Below are positions 55,319 to 63,609 of a stretch of 64,000 bases of DNA, piece after piece. The stretch is from NCBI RefSeq assembly GCF_040459645.1, contig NZ_JARVHQ010000001.1, positions 3,348,001 through 3,412,000 on the forward strand, in the 5' to 3' direction. Every line of letters starts with the position of its first letter. Positions within the stretch are counted from its first letter, which is position 1. The notes under the pieces are model-generated. The model was not told the DNA's origin and made no database searches. It saw only the letters and a list, made by a program, of their open reading frames with translations. The position numbers and the translations under genes were made by a program. This DNA comes from Bacillus cereus group sp. RP43 (GTDB taxonomy: Bacteria > Bacillota > Bacilli > Bacillales > Bacillaceae_G).

Positions 55319-56299
55319 TTGCTAAACTCATATATCAATTCATTATTATATAAAAATACCGAAAAATTCAATGGTATAATTTTAGTAGCCCATAAAGAAC
55401 AAACTCTTTATAAACAGTCATTTGGAAAAGCTAATTACGATTGGGACATACCTAATACAGCTACAACAAAGTTTCGTATCGGATCAATAACTAAAATCTT
55501 CACTGCAGTTGCTATTTTAATGCTTGTGGAAGAGAAAAAATTACAGCTACATGATACATTGGATCAATTCATTCCAACTTTCCCAAAAGGAAATCAAATT
55601 ATGATTGAGCATCTATTAAGTCATACTGCTGGTGTTGGGAATATTACTGCTCAACACAACTTTTTAATACAATCTTACCAGCCTCGAACACCGGATGAAT
55701 TAATACAATGGATTATTACATGTCCCTTTGAATCTAGCCCTGGTGAAAAATTCAATTATTCGAATTCAAGTTATATTATATTAGGACACATCATTGAAGT
55801 TATAAGTGGGATTTCTTATGAAGAATTTCTTAAAAAGAAGATTTTATATCCACTCTCTATGATGAACACAGACGTTGATCTGAATCACACCATTCAAAAA
55901 CATAAAGCAACTGGGTATGAGTTACATCCAATTCATGATTTACAGAACACATCATTTATTCATATGTCAAACTCGTATTCAGCTGGTGGATTATTTTCTA
56001 CAGCCGAAGATTTATATATATTTGATCAAGCGATAAAAGAAAATCGTTTGCTTTCAAATAGTATGACGTCTCGCATGTTTACTGCAGGATCTTATGGATA
56101 TGGTTACGGCTGGAACATCGCTATGGCAGGCGAAAATAGTAAACTTGTATTCCATCACGGCGGCATTAACGGCTTTACATCCTCTTATTTACGGTTAATT
56201 GACAAAGAGGCTACAATCATCATTTTAAGTAATGTATCTACACTATTAACATCGACTCTTGCTAATGACATAGCTTCTTATATAGAGAATAACTATTAA
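55319..56299 (+). CDS. Serine hydrolase, class C beta-lactamase family
   Basis: 326 residues from TTG at 55319 (GAAGGAG ten bases upstream). Motifs: SITK (Ser56, Lys59), YSNSSY (Y-x-N) and HHGGINGF (HxG in place of KTG). No signal peptide, so probably a cytosolic esterase or peptidase of the PbpE/EstB type rather than an exported beta-lactamase. The odd TTG start after a short ORF leaves open that an exported N-terminus was lost. Confidence 0.88.
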   Translation: MLNSYINSLLYKNTEKFNGIILVAHKEQTLYKQSFGKANYDWDIPNTATTKFRIGSITKIFTAVAILMLVEEKKLQLHDTLDQFIPTFPKGNQIMIEHLLSHTAGVGNITAQHNFLIQSYQPRTPDELIQWIITCPFESSPGEKFNYSNSSYIILGHIIEVISGISYEEFLKKKILYPLSMMNTDVDLNHTIQKHKATGYELHPIHDLQNTSFIHMSNSYSAGGLFSTAEDLYIFDQAIKENRLLSNSMTSRMFTAGSYGYGYGWNIAMAGENSKLVFHHGGINGFTSSYLRLIDKEATIIILSNVSTLLTSTLANDIASYIENNY

Positions 56300-56310
56300 A
56301 ATTATTAATA

Positions 56311-56348
56311 GTTGTAACACGGTTCAATATATTGAACCGTGTCACAAC
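56311..56348. terminator. Bidirectional terminator-like hairpin
   Basis: ACACGGTTCAAT-AT-ATTGAACCGTGT with outer GTTGT/ACAAC pairs, between converging genes; T-run poor. Confidence 0.7.
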
Positions 56349-56352
56349 TGAT

Positions 56353-56958
56353 TTAATTCACCTTCGCACCATAACACCTCGCAACTGCAACCGCCTGCGC
56401 TATATCTAATTTTACGTTTTTTAAATCAAAAGCTTTAAAATCAACTCTATCAACTACAGCTCCTCTTAAATCTGCGCCGCTAAGTTTTACCTTGCCTAAT
56501 TGTGCACCTGTTAAATCCGCTTCACGTAAATCTGCTTTTTCTAAATTACATTCACATAGGTCAGCTTCAATTAAACGAATACCCTTTAACATTTGTTTAC
56601 TTAAGTTCGCAAACCTTAAATTCGTATATGACCAATCGCCTGATATAATTGTTATTCCGTCTAAATTCGCCTCTTCGAAATCAGAACCAGTCATTTTACA
56701 TTCTTCAAACTTAGATACAAATAAATTCGCACCAAAAAACCTACAATTAGCAAACGTAGTTCCTTGATGGATAGAAGCATTAAAAAGAGTACCCGTAAAA
56801 TCACATTCTATGAAATTACAATTTTGAGTAAAAACTTCTGATGCATCTATTCCTCTAAAACGGCATTTTATGAAGGTGCAATTTTTCAATTCCTCTTCTT
56901 TTATCCAAACATCCTGAAAATCTATTTCTACATATTCTTCATTTACAAATTCACTCAT
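56353..56958 (-). CDS. Pentapeptide-repeat protein
   Basis: 201 residues from the ATG at 56958 (GGAGG seven bases upstream). More than 25 A(D/N)LxX-type repeats, e.g. ADLCECNLEKADLREADLTG, with an interruption near residue 110, a right-handed quadrilateral beta-helix. Length and repeat break resemble Qnr/McbG proteins that mimic DNA and shield gyrase; a Qnr-like role is possible, not shown. Confidence 0.88.
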   Translation of the reverse strand: MSEFVNEEYVEIDFQDVWIKEEELKNCTFIKCRFRGIDASEVFTQNCNFIECDFTGTLFNASIHQGTTFANCRFFGANLFVSKFEECKMTGSDFEEANLDGITIISGDWSYTNLRFANLSKQMLKGIRLIEADLCECNLEKADLREADLTGAQLGKVKLSGADLRGAVVDRVDFKAFDLKNVKLDIAQAVAVARCYGAKVN

Positions 56959-56983
56959 AATCAATCCTCCAATTTTTCAAAAA

Positions 56984-57016
56984 ACCTCACTTCAGCATGA
57001 AGTGAGGTTTTTTCTT
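56984..57016 (-). terminator. Terminator after the lipase gene
   Basis: AAAACCTCACTTCA with TGAAGTGAGGTTTTTT; the stop codon of the gene lies at its base. Confidence 0.9.
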
Positions 57017-57938
57017 ATACAATATGCTCATCTAACCATGACATCACATCTTGAAATACATCTTCTCTATTCACTTCATGGAACATTTCATGTCTACCAT
57101 TTTTATATAAACGCAGTGTTACATCTTTTACACCACATTTTTTATAGTTTTCATATACTTCATTTACACCTTTCCCCATATCCCCAACAGGATCACGATC
57201 GCCAGAGAATATATGTATTGGAAGATTTTTTGGTGTCTTCTTATATTCTTCTATTTTATTTACTTCTAGAACTCCATGAAACAATTCTCGGTAAAAACTA
57301 GTCGTACAAATAAATCCACATAACGGGTCCGCAATATACTTATCAACTTGATGAATATCTGAAGATAACCAATCAAATTTCGTACGATTTGGCTTAAAGT
57401 GTGAGTTGAAGTTTCCGAAAGATAAAAAGTTCAGCATCGGACTTTTCGTTTTGGGCCCGCGTAGTTTCATCTCAATTGTCGCTACTTTATGACCAATACT
57501 TCCTAAAAGCCCTGGATTTCCACCAGTTCCTGAAATAAGAAATCCATCATATAATTCGCCTCTAAGTTGTACAGCTCGTCTAGATAAAAAAGAGCCCATA
57601 CTATGTCCAAGTAAAAACAATGGACCTGTCTGCTCTTCTTTTATCATTTCCGAAACAAAGATAACATCAGACACAGCCTGATTCCAACCTACATTTGGTT
57701 CAAAATGACCATAGTCTTCTTCTCTTTTCACTGTTTTCCCATGCCCTTTATGATCATGAGCATAAACACCATATCCTGCTTCTAATAAAGCATCAATAAA
57801 TTCTGTATAAACACCTGCATGTTCTGTCATACCATGTGCAATTTGAACAATTCCCCGCGGATTTCCTTCTGGTAACCATTTACGCAAATAAATTTCCGAT
57901 TTATCTAATGCCGTAACGAAATTTTCCTGTATGCTCAT
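57015..57938 (-). CDS. Alpha/beta hydrolase, monoacylglycerol lipase/lysophospholipase type
   Basis: 307 residues from the ATG at 57938 (GGGGG eight bases upstream). Serine aminopeptidase_S33 domain: QIAHGMTEHAGVY, HDHKGHGKT, nucleophile GHSMGS, then the acid in FSGDRDPVG and His in GRHEMFHE. Cytosolic; hydrolyses monoacylglycerol or lysophospholipid. Confidence 0.9.
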   Translation of the reverse strand: MSIQENFVTALDKSEIYLRKWLPEGNPRGIVQIAHGMTEHAGVYTEFIDALLEAGYGVYAHDHKGHGKTVKREEDYGHFEPNVGWNQAVSDVIFVSEMIKEEQTGPLFLLGHSMGSFLSRRAVQLRGELYDGFLISGTGGNPGLLGSIGHKVATIEMKLRGPKTKSPMLNFLSFGNFNSHFKPNRTKFDWLSSDIHQVDKYIADPLCGFICTTSFYRELFHGVLEVNKIEEYKKTPKNLPIHIFSGDRDPVGDMGKGVNEVYENYKKCGVKDVTLRLYKNGRHEMFHEVNREDVFQDVMSWLDEHIV

Positions 57939-58072
57939 TCCGACAGCCCCCAAATCTATTATGTATCTCTAAAATAATGAATATGCATTCATTATTCTTA
58001 TTATGTATTATATGCAATAGCTTTCATTATGACAAATACCGCACTTTTTCGATTAGCTCTCAAACTATTATG

Positions 58073-58117
58073 TTGACGAATAATAAATAAAATTATATAG
58101 TTACTTACATAAAGTAA
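58073..58117 (+). promoter_or_regulatory. Sigma-A promoter with TTACTT-N5-AAGTAA operator
   Basis: TTGACG (58073-58078), 17 bases, TATAGT (58096-58101). The perfect inverted repeat TTACTT-ACATA-AAGTAA at 58101-58117 covers the expected start of transcription. The same dyad stands in the azoR promoter at 6911-6927. Repressor site inferred. Confidence 0.72.
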
Positions 58118-58144
58118 TCATTATGTTTTTAGGAGGTTTCTATT

Positions 58145-58906
58145 ATGATGCCATCATTATTTTTAGCACATGGTTCACCCATGCTTGCTATTCAAGATAC
58201 AGATTATACACGTTTTTTAAAAACACTTGGAGAAACATATAAACCGAAAGCAATTGTTATTTTTACCGCTCACTGGGAAAGTGAAGTATTAACGATTTCC
58301 TCATCAGATGAAGAATATGAAACAATTTATGACTTTGGAGGTTTTCCTCCTGATTTATACGAGATCAAATATCGTGCGAAAGGCTCTTCTAGCATTGCGT
58401 CTATGCTAGAAACAAAATTTAAAAACAAAGGCATTCCAGTCCATACAAATACAACGAGAGGCTTAGATCATGGTTCATGGACACTCCTGCACCGTATGTA
58501 CCCAGAAGCAAATATTCCTGTCGTACAAATATCAGTAAATCCATTCCTTCCTGCAAAAGAACAATTTGAAATTGGAGAGGCACTAAAAGGACTTGGACAA
58601 GAAGATATTTTAGTAATCGGTAGCGGAGTTACTGTTCATAACTTACGAGCTTTGAAATGGAATCAAACTACACCTGAAAAATGGGCAATTGAATTTGATG
58701 ATTGGATTATTAAACATATGCAGACCAATGATAAAGATGCATTGTTTAATTGGGAGAAAAATGCGCCTCATGCACAATTAGCAGTACCACGAGCAGAGCA
58801 TTTTGTTCCTTTATTTATCGCAATGGGTAGTGGTGAACAGACAGGGAAAGTCATTCACCGTAGCTACGAGCTTGGTACGCTAAGTTATCTTTGCCTTCAA
58901 TTTTAA
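58145..58906 (+). CDS. LigB-family (class III extradiol/DODA-type) dioxygenase
   Basis: 253 residues. Metal ligands by the DODA pattern: H9 (FLAHGSPM), H43 (TAHWES), and H near 170 (GVTVHNL), with the catalytic His in GLDHGSWTLL and HFVPLF. Acts on catechols such as DOPA, or is a LigB-like domain of unknown substrate. RBS AGGAGG eight bases upstream. The operator upstream is shared with azoR, which supports control by aromatic or quinone stress. Confidence 0.88.
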   Translation: MMPSLFLAHGSPMLAIQDTDYTRFLKTLGETYKPKAIVIFTAHWESEVLTISSSDEEYETIYDFGGFPPDLYEIKYRAKGSSSIASMLETKFKNKGIPVHTNTTRGLDHGSWTLLHRMYPEANIPVVQISVNPFLPAKEQFEIGEALKGLGQEDILVIGSGVTVHNLRALKWNQTTPEKWAIEFDDWIIKHMQTNDKDALFNWEKNAPHAQLAVPRAEHFVPLFIAMGSGEQTGKVIHRSYELGTLSYLCLQF

Positions 58907-58911
58907 TAAAA

Positions 58912-58943
58912 AAGGATGAAGCAAATATTGCTTCATCCTTTTT
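58912..58943. terminator. Bidirectional terminator
   Basis: AAAAAGGATGAAGCAA with TTGCTTCATCCTTTTT. Confidence 0.9.
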
Positions 58944-58960
58944 ACTATTCATTCACCTAA

Positions 58961-60175
58961 TTAACTAACTTCCAAATGTTGTTTCTCTGATACCTCTGCG
59001 TTCTTACTATGAAAATAGACCCAAATACATGCAATAAATAATAATGATGATGTAGAGAAGAAAACATATTGGAATCCCGCATGAGCTGCAATTTGTCCAC
59101 CAAGTACTGGCCCAATCATATTTCCTAAAAACTGAAACGATTGATTATATCCAAATATTCGTCCCGTTACATGGGTTGGCGTATGTTGTTTTAGTAGAGT
59201 TTGTACGGAAGGTAATAGTCCTGCTTGTGCAATACCTAATAAAAAGCGAAGAATTAATAGTTGCCAAGCTGAGGTTACAAATGCTTGCGGGATAAAAATA
59301 ATTCCTGCAGCAAACAACGCTACAACTAACGTTTTTTGAGGTCCAATATGATCTGATAATCTTCCTAGCTTAGGAGCTGCTAAAATAACTGCTAATCCTG
59401 TCGCAGACATGACTGCACCTGCAATCATTTCAATATGATCTGTTCCTGGTCCTGCCAAATGTTTTACGTACAACGTAATAATAGGTTGAATTGACATATT
59501 TGCAAGCTGAATGATAAACGTTGCTACAAATAAACTTATTATTAAATGTTTTGCCGGGACCATCGTCCATACTTTTTTCGGCTGTGCCTTTTTTGCTTTA
59601 GCAGAATGATTCTCCTCATGTAAGAAGAAAAAGACGATAAGAAAAGAAAGGAATAAGAAAGCTCCTGTAACTAGAAAAACATGGCGCATTCCGATTAACT
59701 CTGACAAATAACCTCCGAGTATTGGCCCAAGTAACGAACCGCTCACGCCTCCAGTTGAGATTGTAGAAATTGCCCAACCTGAATGTTCTTGCGGAGTTTC
59801 TGCAGCAATAAATGTCATCGCTGTAGAAAGGAAACCAGATACCGCTCCCATTAAAAACCGAAGTGCGACTAGTTGATACACGTCTGTCACAAACCCCATA
59901 AGCGTCATAATTATCGCCATACCAAGGCTAGCACGTATAAGCATCAATTTCCGTCCATGTATATCACCAAGCTTGCCCCATATTGGTGATACGATCGCAC
60001 CCATTAAAAATGTTACACCAAATGCAAGTCCCGACCACTGTGCAATACTAGAAGTGCCGGTCACCCCTAATTCCTCAATATAAAAAGATAAAAAAGGAAT
60101 TACTAAACTCATACCGGCTGCAGTGGTAAAACAACCTAGCCAACAAATCATTAAATTTCGTTTCCAGCTGGCCAT
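58961..60175 (-). CDS. MFS multidrug efflux transporter
   Basis: 404 residues from the ATG at 60175 (AAGGTG upstream). 12 helices; MFS motif A GKLGDIHGRKLMLI between helices 2 and 3, repeated as GRLSDHIGPQKTL in the second half; motif C-like GGVSGSLLGPILGGYLSE in helix 5, typical of drug/H+ antiporters of the MdtG/Bmr type. Substrate unknown. Confidence 0.92.
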   Translation of the reverse strand: MASWKRNLMICWLGCFTTAAGMSLVIPFLSFYIEELGVTGTSSIAQWSGLAFGVTFLMGAIVSPIWGKLGDIHGRKLMLIRASLGMAIIMTLMGFVTDVYQLVALRFLMGAVSGFLSTAMTFIAAETPQEHSGWAISTISTGGVSGSLLGPILGGYLSELIGMRHVFLVTGAFLFLSFLIVFFFLHEENHSAKAKKAQPKKVWTMVPAKHLIISLFVATFIIQLANMSIQPIITLYVKHLAGPGTDHIEMIAGAVMSATGLAVILAAPKLGRLSDHIGPQKTLVVALFAAGIIFIPQAFVTSAWQLLILRFLLGIAQAGLLPSVQTLLKQHTPTHVTGRIFGYNQSFQFLGNMIGPVLGGQIAAHAGFQYVFFSTSSLLFIACIWVYFHSKNAEVSEKQHLEVS

Positions 60176-60251
60176 TTTCACACCTTCTTTCATTCGATAC
60201 CCATTCTACACCGTTTTCTAGAAAAAGTTTAGTAATTTGCTTTATACATAA

Positions 60252-60290
60252 TAAAACCCTATCCCTTTGCATTCTTAGCAAAGGGATAGG
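60252..60290 (-). terminator. Terminator after the Clp_N-GNAT gene
   Basis: AACCCTATCCCTTTGC with GCAAAGGGATAGGGTT; the arms are GC-rich, the T-run is poor. Confidence 0.8.
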
Positions 60291-60291
60291 G

Positions 60292-61158
60292 TTAATTATC
60301 TCCTATAGGTATTAATCGTGCATTACAACAACTCTCATAAAACTCAATCGGACCTGCTTGTCCTATAATTGCATACTCATATTCGCTTTTCTTCATGTTA
60401 TATAAACAATAATTCAATAACGTCTTCCCAACACCGTTCACACGATTATGTTTCGCTGTACCCATCGGGCCAAACAACCCTTTCTTTCCTCTCACAACAT
60501 CGTAACAAGCGAAACCAATAATTTCTCCTCCTTCCTCAGCAATAAAAATAGGTAACTTTTCTTTATATGTCCGAAATCCATAATCTAAAGATTTTAACCA
60601 ACGCTCACCAAATTCATCCTTAACAAAACGTGCTAACTTTTCAAAATCAGAAAAGATCGCTCTTCTAATATTACAGCTTAAATTATTATAAATAGGATTA
60701 AATCTTTTTAAAGCAACGGTTAAGTCTCTTGGCTCAGATGTAATTTGCAATACATCTTTTTGCACACTTTTACTTAAAACCTTTTCAATAACTGTATCCC
60801 CTTGAAAAATCGCATATAAAACATGTCCTTCATTTATTAATACTTGCTGAAAACGTTCCATCCGTTTTTTCGCTACTTTTAAAACTTCTATCGTCTTATT
60901 TGAAACTTTAAACTCCCCAACATTTATGTATTCTATTTCATTTGCATAATATTGTTGGAGTAACGATATTTTTGCTAAAAAATCCATACCCACCGTGTGA
61001 AATAAATACATATGTAACTCCGCGCAAACTCCAGTACCTTCCTTACAAGCTCCTATAAATAGATGACCTGGATGAATAATTCCTTTATTACACTCAGCCT
61101 CTCGCGTTGCAATCTCCAATATTTTATATGCACGTTTTGTAAATTGGAACTCCTCCAT
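60292..61158 (-). CDS. Clp N-terminal domain fused to a GNAT acetyltransferase
   Basis: 288 residues. Residues 1-75 and 80-145 form the two repeats of a Clp_N domain: FTKRAYKILEIATREAECNKGIIHPGHLFIGA (in parts) and FKVSNKTIEVLKVAKKRMERFQ...INEGHVLYAIF, as at the start of ClpC. Residues about 160-288 are a GNAT domain: IRRAIFSDFEKLARFV, GEIIGFACYDV, acetyl-CoA loop HNRVNGVGKTLLNY, and AGPIEFYESC. No AAA+ modules. The Clp_N part could bind ClpC substrates, adaptors or arginine-phosphorylated proteins, with the GNAT acting on them. It lies 15 bases after the DUF554 gene. Confidence 0.85.
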   Translation of the reverse strand: MEEFQFTKRAYKILEIATREAECNKGIIHPGHLFIGACKEGTGVCAELHMYLFHTVGMDFLAKISLLQQYYANEIEYINVGEFKVSNKTIEVLKVAKKRMERFQQVLINEGHVLYAIFQGDTVIEKVLSKSVQKDVLQITSEPRDLTVALKRFNPIYNNLSCNIRRAIFSDFEKLARFVKDEFGERWLKSLDYGFRTYKEKLPIFIAEEGGEIIGFACYDVVRGKKGLFGPMGTAKHNRVNGVGKTLLNYCLYNMKKSEYEYAIIGQAGPIEFYESCCNARLIPIGDN

Positions 61159-61173
61159 CTATATCCCTTCCCC

Positions 61174-61893
61174 CTAAAAACTAAATATCAAACCGTAACC
61201 ATATATAATAGAAACAATTATTCCAACTACCAATATTCCTGGAAGTAAATTTGCTACTTTAATTTTAATGAATCCAAGTAAGTTTAATCCAATTGCAAAA
61301 ATCATAATACCACCAGTTGCTGTCATTTCAACTATAAATTCATTCATTAATTTCTCTGGTACAAAACTATTGATTTGTGTTGCAAAAATTGCAATGGCAC
61401 CTTCATATAAAATAACTGGAATCGCTGAAAATACCACTCCAATTCCAAGAGTTGTCGTTAATATAATAGAAATGAATCCATCAATAATCGCTTTTGTGAA
61501 TAAAACATCGTGATTCCCTCTAATACCACTGTCTAATGCGCCAAGTATCCCCATCGCTCCAATTGCAAAAATTAGAGTAGCCGTTACAAAACCTTCTGAT
61601 ATACTTCCTTTACCTTTCGATCCAACTTTATTTTCTAGCCATTCTCCTAAATGTTTTAATCTTTCTTCTAATTGTAGCCATTCTCCAATTACCGCACCAA
61701 TAACTAAACTTAAAATCACAACGAGAAAATTTTCACTCTTCAATGCCATTTGAAGTCCAAGTACAGCAACCGTTAAACCAATTGCATGCATAATCGTCCC
61801 TTTCATACTTTCTGGAATATTACTAAATAATTTACCAAGTAGAGTACCAACTATAATACAAACCCCATTTACAACTGCTCCTAATATAACCAT
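61174..61893 (-). CDS. DUF554 membrane protein (YdfK/YqgA type)
   Basis: 239 residues, about seven helices. Family marks: GAVVNGVCIIVGTLLGKLF, IGAVIGEWLQLEERLKHLG, EGFVTATLIFAIGAMGILGALDSGI, GGIMIFAIGLNLL (each in parts). Predicted transporter of unknown substrate. Leads the Clp_N-GNAT gene. Confidence 0.92.
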   Translation of the reverse strand: MVILGAVVNGVCIIVGTLLGKLFSNIPESMKGTIMHAIGLTVAVLGLQMALKSENFLVVILSLVIGAVIGEWLQLEERLKHLGEWLENKVGSKGKGSISEGFVTATLIFAIGAMGILGALDSGIRGNHDVLFTKAIIDGFISIILTTTLGIGVVFSAIPVILYEGAIAIFATQINSFVPEKLMNEFIVEMTATGGIMIFAIGLNLLGFIKIKVANLLPGILVVGIIVSIIYGYGLIFSF

Positions 61894-62125
61894 TTACATT
61901 CTCCACCCTCTGAGTTCTTTATTACTACATTCTGGATTACACATTGATTTAAAGGTTATCTATATGTTAACTTAATATTATGAATATTAACAAATGATTT
62001 TCACTATTAATAACCCGCTTTTTTTGTATCAATGAATCTAGCTATAACTTATTTTTACTATATTCATTGTTAGCATCATTGTGGAAGTTCACGATTGCGG
62101 GATAAAACCAAAAGGGACGGTAGCT

Positions 62126-63229
62126 ATGAAAACTTTATTAAAACGACTTATTTTAATAGCCTTTTTCATTACACCAATTGTGTTATTAATCAATTACACT
62201 TACATTTCAAAAGCAAAAAATAAACCAGATGTACAAAACACATCAAACAAAGCAAATTCAACGACCGAAAAGAAAATCGAAGACCCTGAAATTACACTCA
62301 CCTTCTCTGGTGATACGATGTTTGATTGGCAATTACGTCCCGTAATCGAAAAGAATGGGGCTGATTATCCATTCCAACATGTAAAAGAAGAAATAACAAA
62401 AGCTGATATTTCTTTTGTTAATTTAGAATCAGCATTTACAACGAGAGAAAAAAAAGTACCTGGGCAACAATTTTGGATTAAAAGTGATCCATCCACACTA
62501 CAAGCAATAAAAAATACTGGATACGATATTGTCAATATTGGCAATAACCATACGCTTGATTATGGACAAGATGGACTACTAGACACCATTTCTCACGTCG
62601 AAAAATTAAAACTACCTTACACTGGAGCCGGAAAAAATGCTGAAGATGCCTATACCGCTCGTGAACTAACTGTAAAAGGAAAAAAGTTTAAATTTCTTTC
62701 CTTTGTACGCTTTATGCCTAACTTTAATTGGGTAGCTGGTGACAATAAACCTGGCGTTGCAAACGGATATGATCTAGATCTTGTAACAAAAACAATTCAA
62801 GAGCAAAAGAAAGATGCTGATTATGTAATCGTCTATATGCATTGGGGCGTCGAAAAATCAAATCGCCCAATAGAATACCAGAAACAATATGTTCCGAAAA
62901 TGGTAGAAGCGGGTGCTGATGCAATCGTTGGAAGTCACCCCCATTGGTTACAAGGATTTGAGTATTACAATAAAGTTCCTATCGCATACTCGTTAGGAAA
63001 CTTTTTATTCCCGAATTATGTAAATGGAAAGAGTGCCGAAACAGGCGTATTGACCTTAACCTTTAAAGGAAAGGATGTCCAAATGTCATTCAATCCTTAC
63101 ATCATTCGCAACAACCAAGTTTCTCCTGTAAATGAAGAAGAAAAGAAAAAAGCACTACAATATTTACAAACGGTTTCAACTGATGTAGAAATTGATGATA
63201 CTGGGAAAATAATTAACAAACGCAACTAA
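62126..63229 (+). CDS. CapA-family protein (PGA_cap metallophosphatase fold)
   Basis: 367 residues from the ATG at 62126 (AAAGGGACGG upstream). One N-terminal membrane helix (about 8-30) then an extracytoplasmic domain of the CapA/PgsA family: TFSGDTMFDWQL, FVNLESAFTTR, IVNIGNNHTLDYG, MHWGVE and VGSHPHWLQGFE carry the metal-site residues. Related proteins attach or make poly-gamma-glutamate; a stray copy outside capBCADE is common in this group, so true capsule synthesis is not implied. Confidence 0.9.
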   Translation: MKTLLKRLILIAFFITPIVLLINYTYISKAKNKPDVQNTSNKANSTTEKKIEDPEITLTFSGDTMFDWQLRPVIEKNGADYPFQHVKEEITKADISFVNLESAFTTREKKVPGQQFWIKSDPSTLQAIKNTGYDIVNIGNNHTLDYGQDGLLDTISHVEKLKLPYTGAGKNAEDAYTARELTVKGKKFKFLSFVRFMPNFNWVAGDNKPGVANGYDLDLVTKTIQEQKKDADYVIVYMHWGVEKSNRPIEYQKQYVPKMVEAGADAIVGSHPHWLQGFEYYNKVPIAYSLGNFLFPNYVNGKSAETGVLTLTFKGKDVQMSFNPYIIRNNQVSPVNEEEKKKALQYLQTVSTDVEIDDTGKIINKRN

Positions 63230-63281
63230 ACAGTGCAAGATTTATTTCTCTGTAACATACATTACGGAATAGGTGATGTAT

Positions 63282-63509
63282 ATGCTGAAAAGCTTATTAG
63301 AAAATATAAGTCTGTTAGAAAACGTGTATGAAATATCTATAGCAGTTCTGCTTTTATGTTCCGTTTTTTCTGTTAGGCTTCTAAGAAAAATAAAGCGAGA
63401 GAGAAAACTTACTCCCTTTGAATTTACAATGTACATAATCATTCGTATTGCAATACTTTTTTGGTTAACTAGCTTTATCCTTCTTAAATATGGAATGTAT
63501 TTCGTTTAA
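63282..63509 (+). CDS. Small membrane protein, 75 residues
   Basis: ATG at 63282 with AGGTGA five bases upstream. Two helices (VYEISIAVLLLCSVFSV, MYIIIRIAILFWLTSFILL) joined by a basic loop RKIKRERK. Function unknown; follows capA and ends in a terminator, so may be co-transcribed. Confidence 0.7.
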   Translation: MLKSLLENISLLENVYEISIAVLLLCSVFSVRLLRKIKRERKLTPFEFTMYIIIRIAILFWLTSFILLKYGMYFV

Positions 63510-63519
63510 CTTTCAAAGA

Positions 63520-63573
63520 ATAAAAAAGATAGAACAAGCAGGATTCCCCTCCACTTGTATCTATCTTTTTTTA
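63520..63573 (+). terminator. Terminator after the small membrane gene
   Basis: AAAAAAGATAGA...TCTATCTTTTTTT with inner CAAG/CTTG pairs. Confidence 0.85.
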
Positions 63574-63609
63574 TTTCAAGTAGAATTGTATGTTCACTCT
63601 TTTCTTTTA

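Noticed and set aside
62090..62106. TGCGGGATAAA upstream of the CapA gene, like a bcr1 end
   Set aside because: Eleven bases only and no second end or duplication.
62126..63229. Capsule (poly-gamma-glutamate) operon
   Set aside because: Only a CapA-type gene is present; no capB, capC or capD neighbours.
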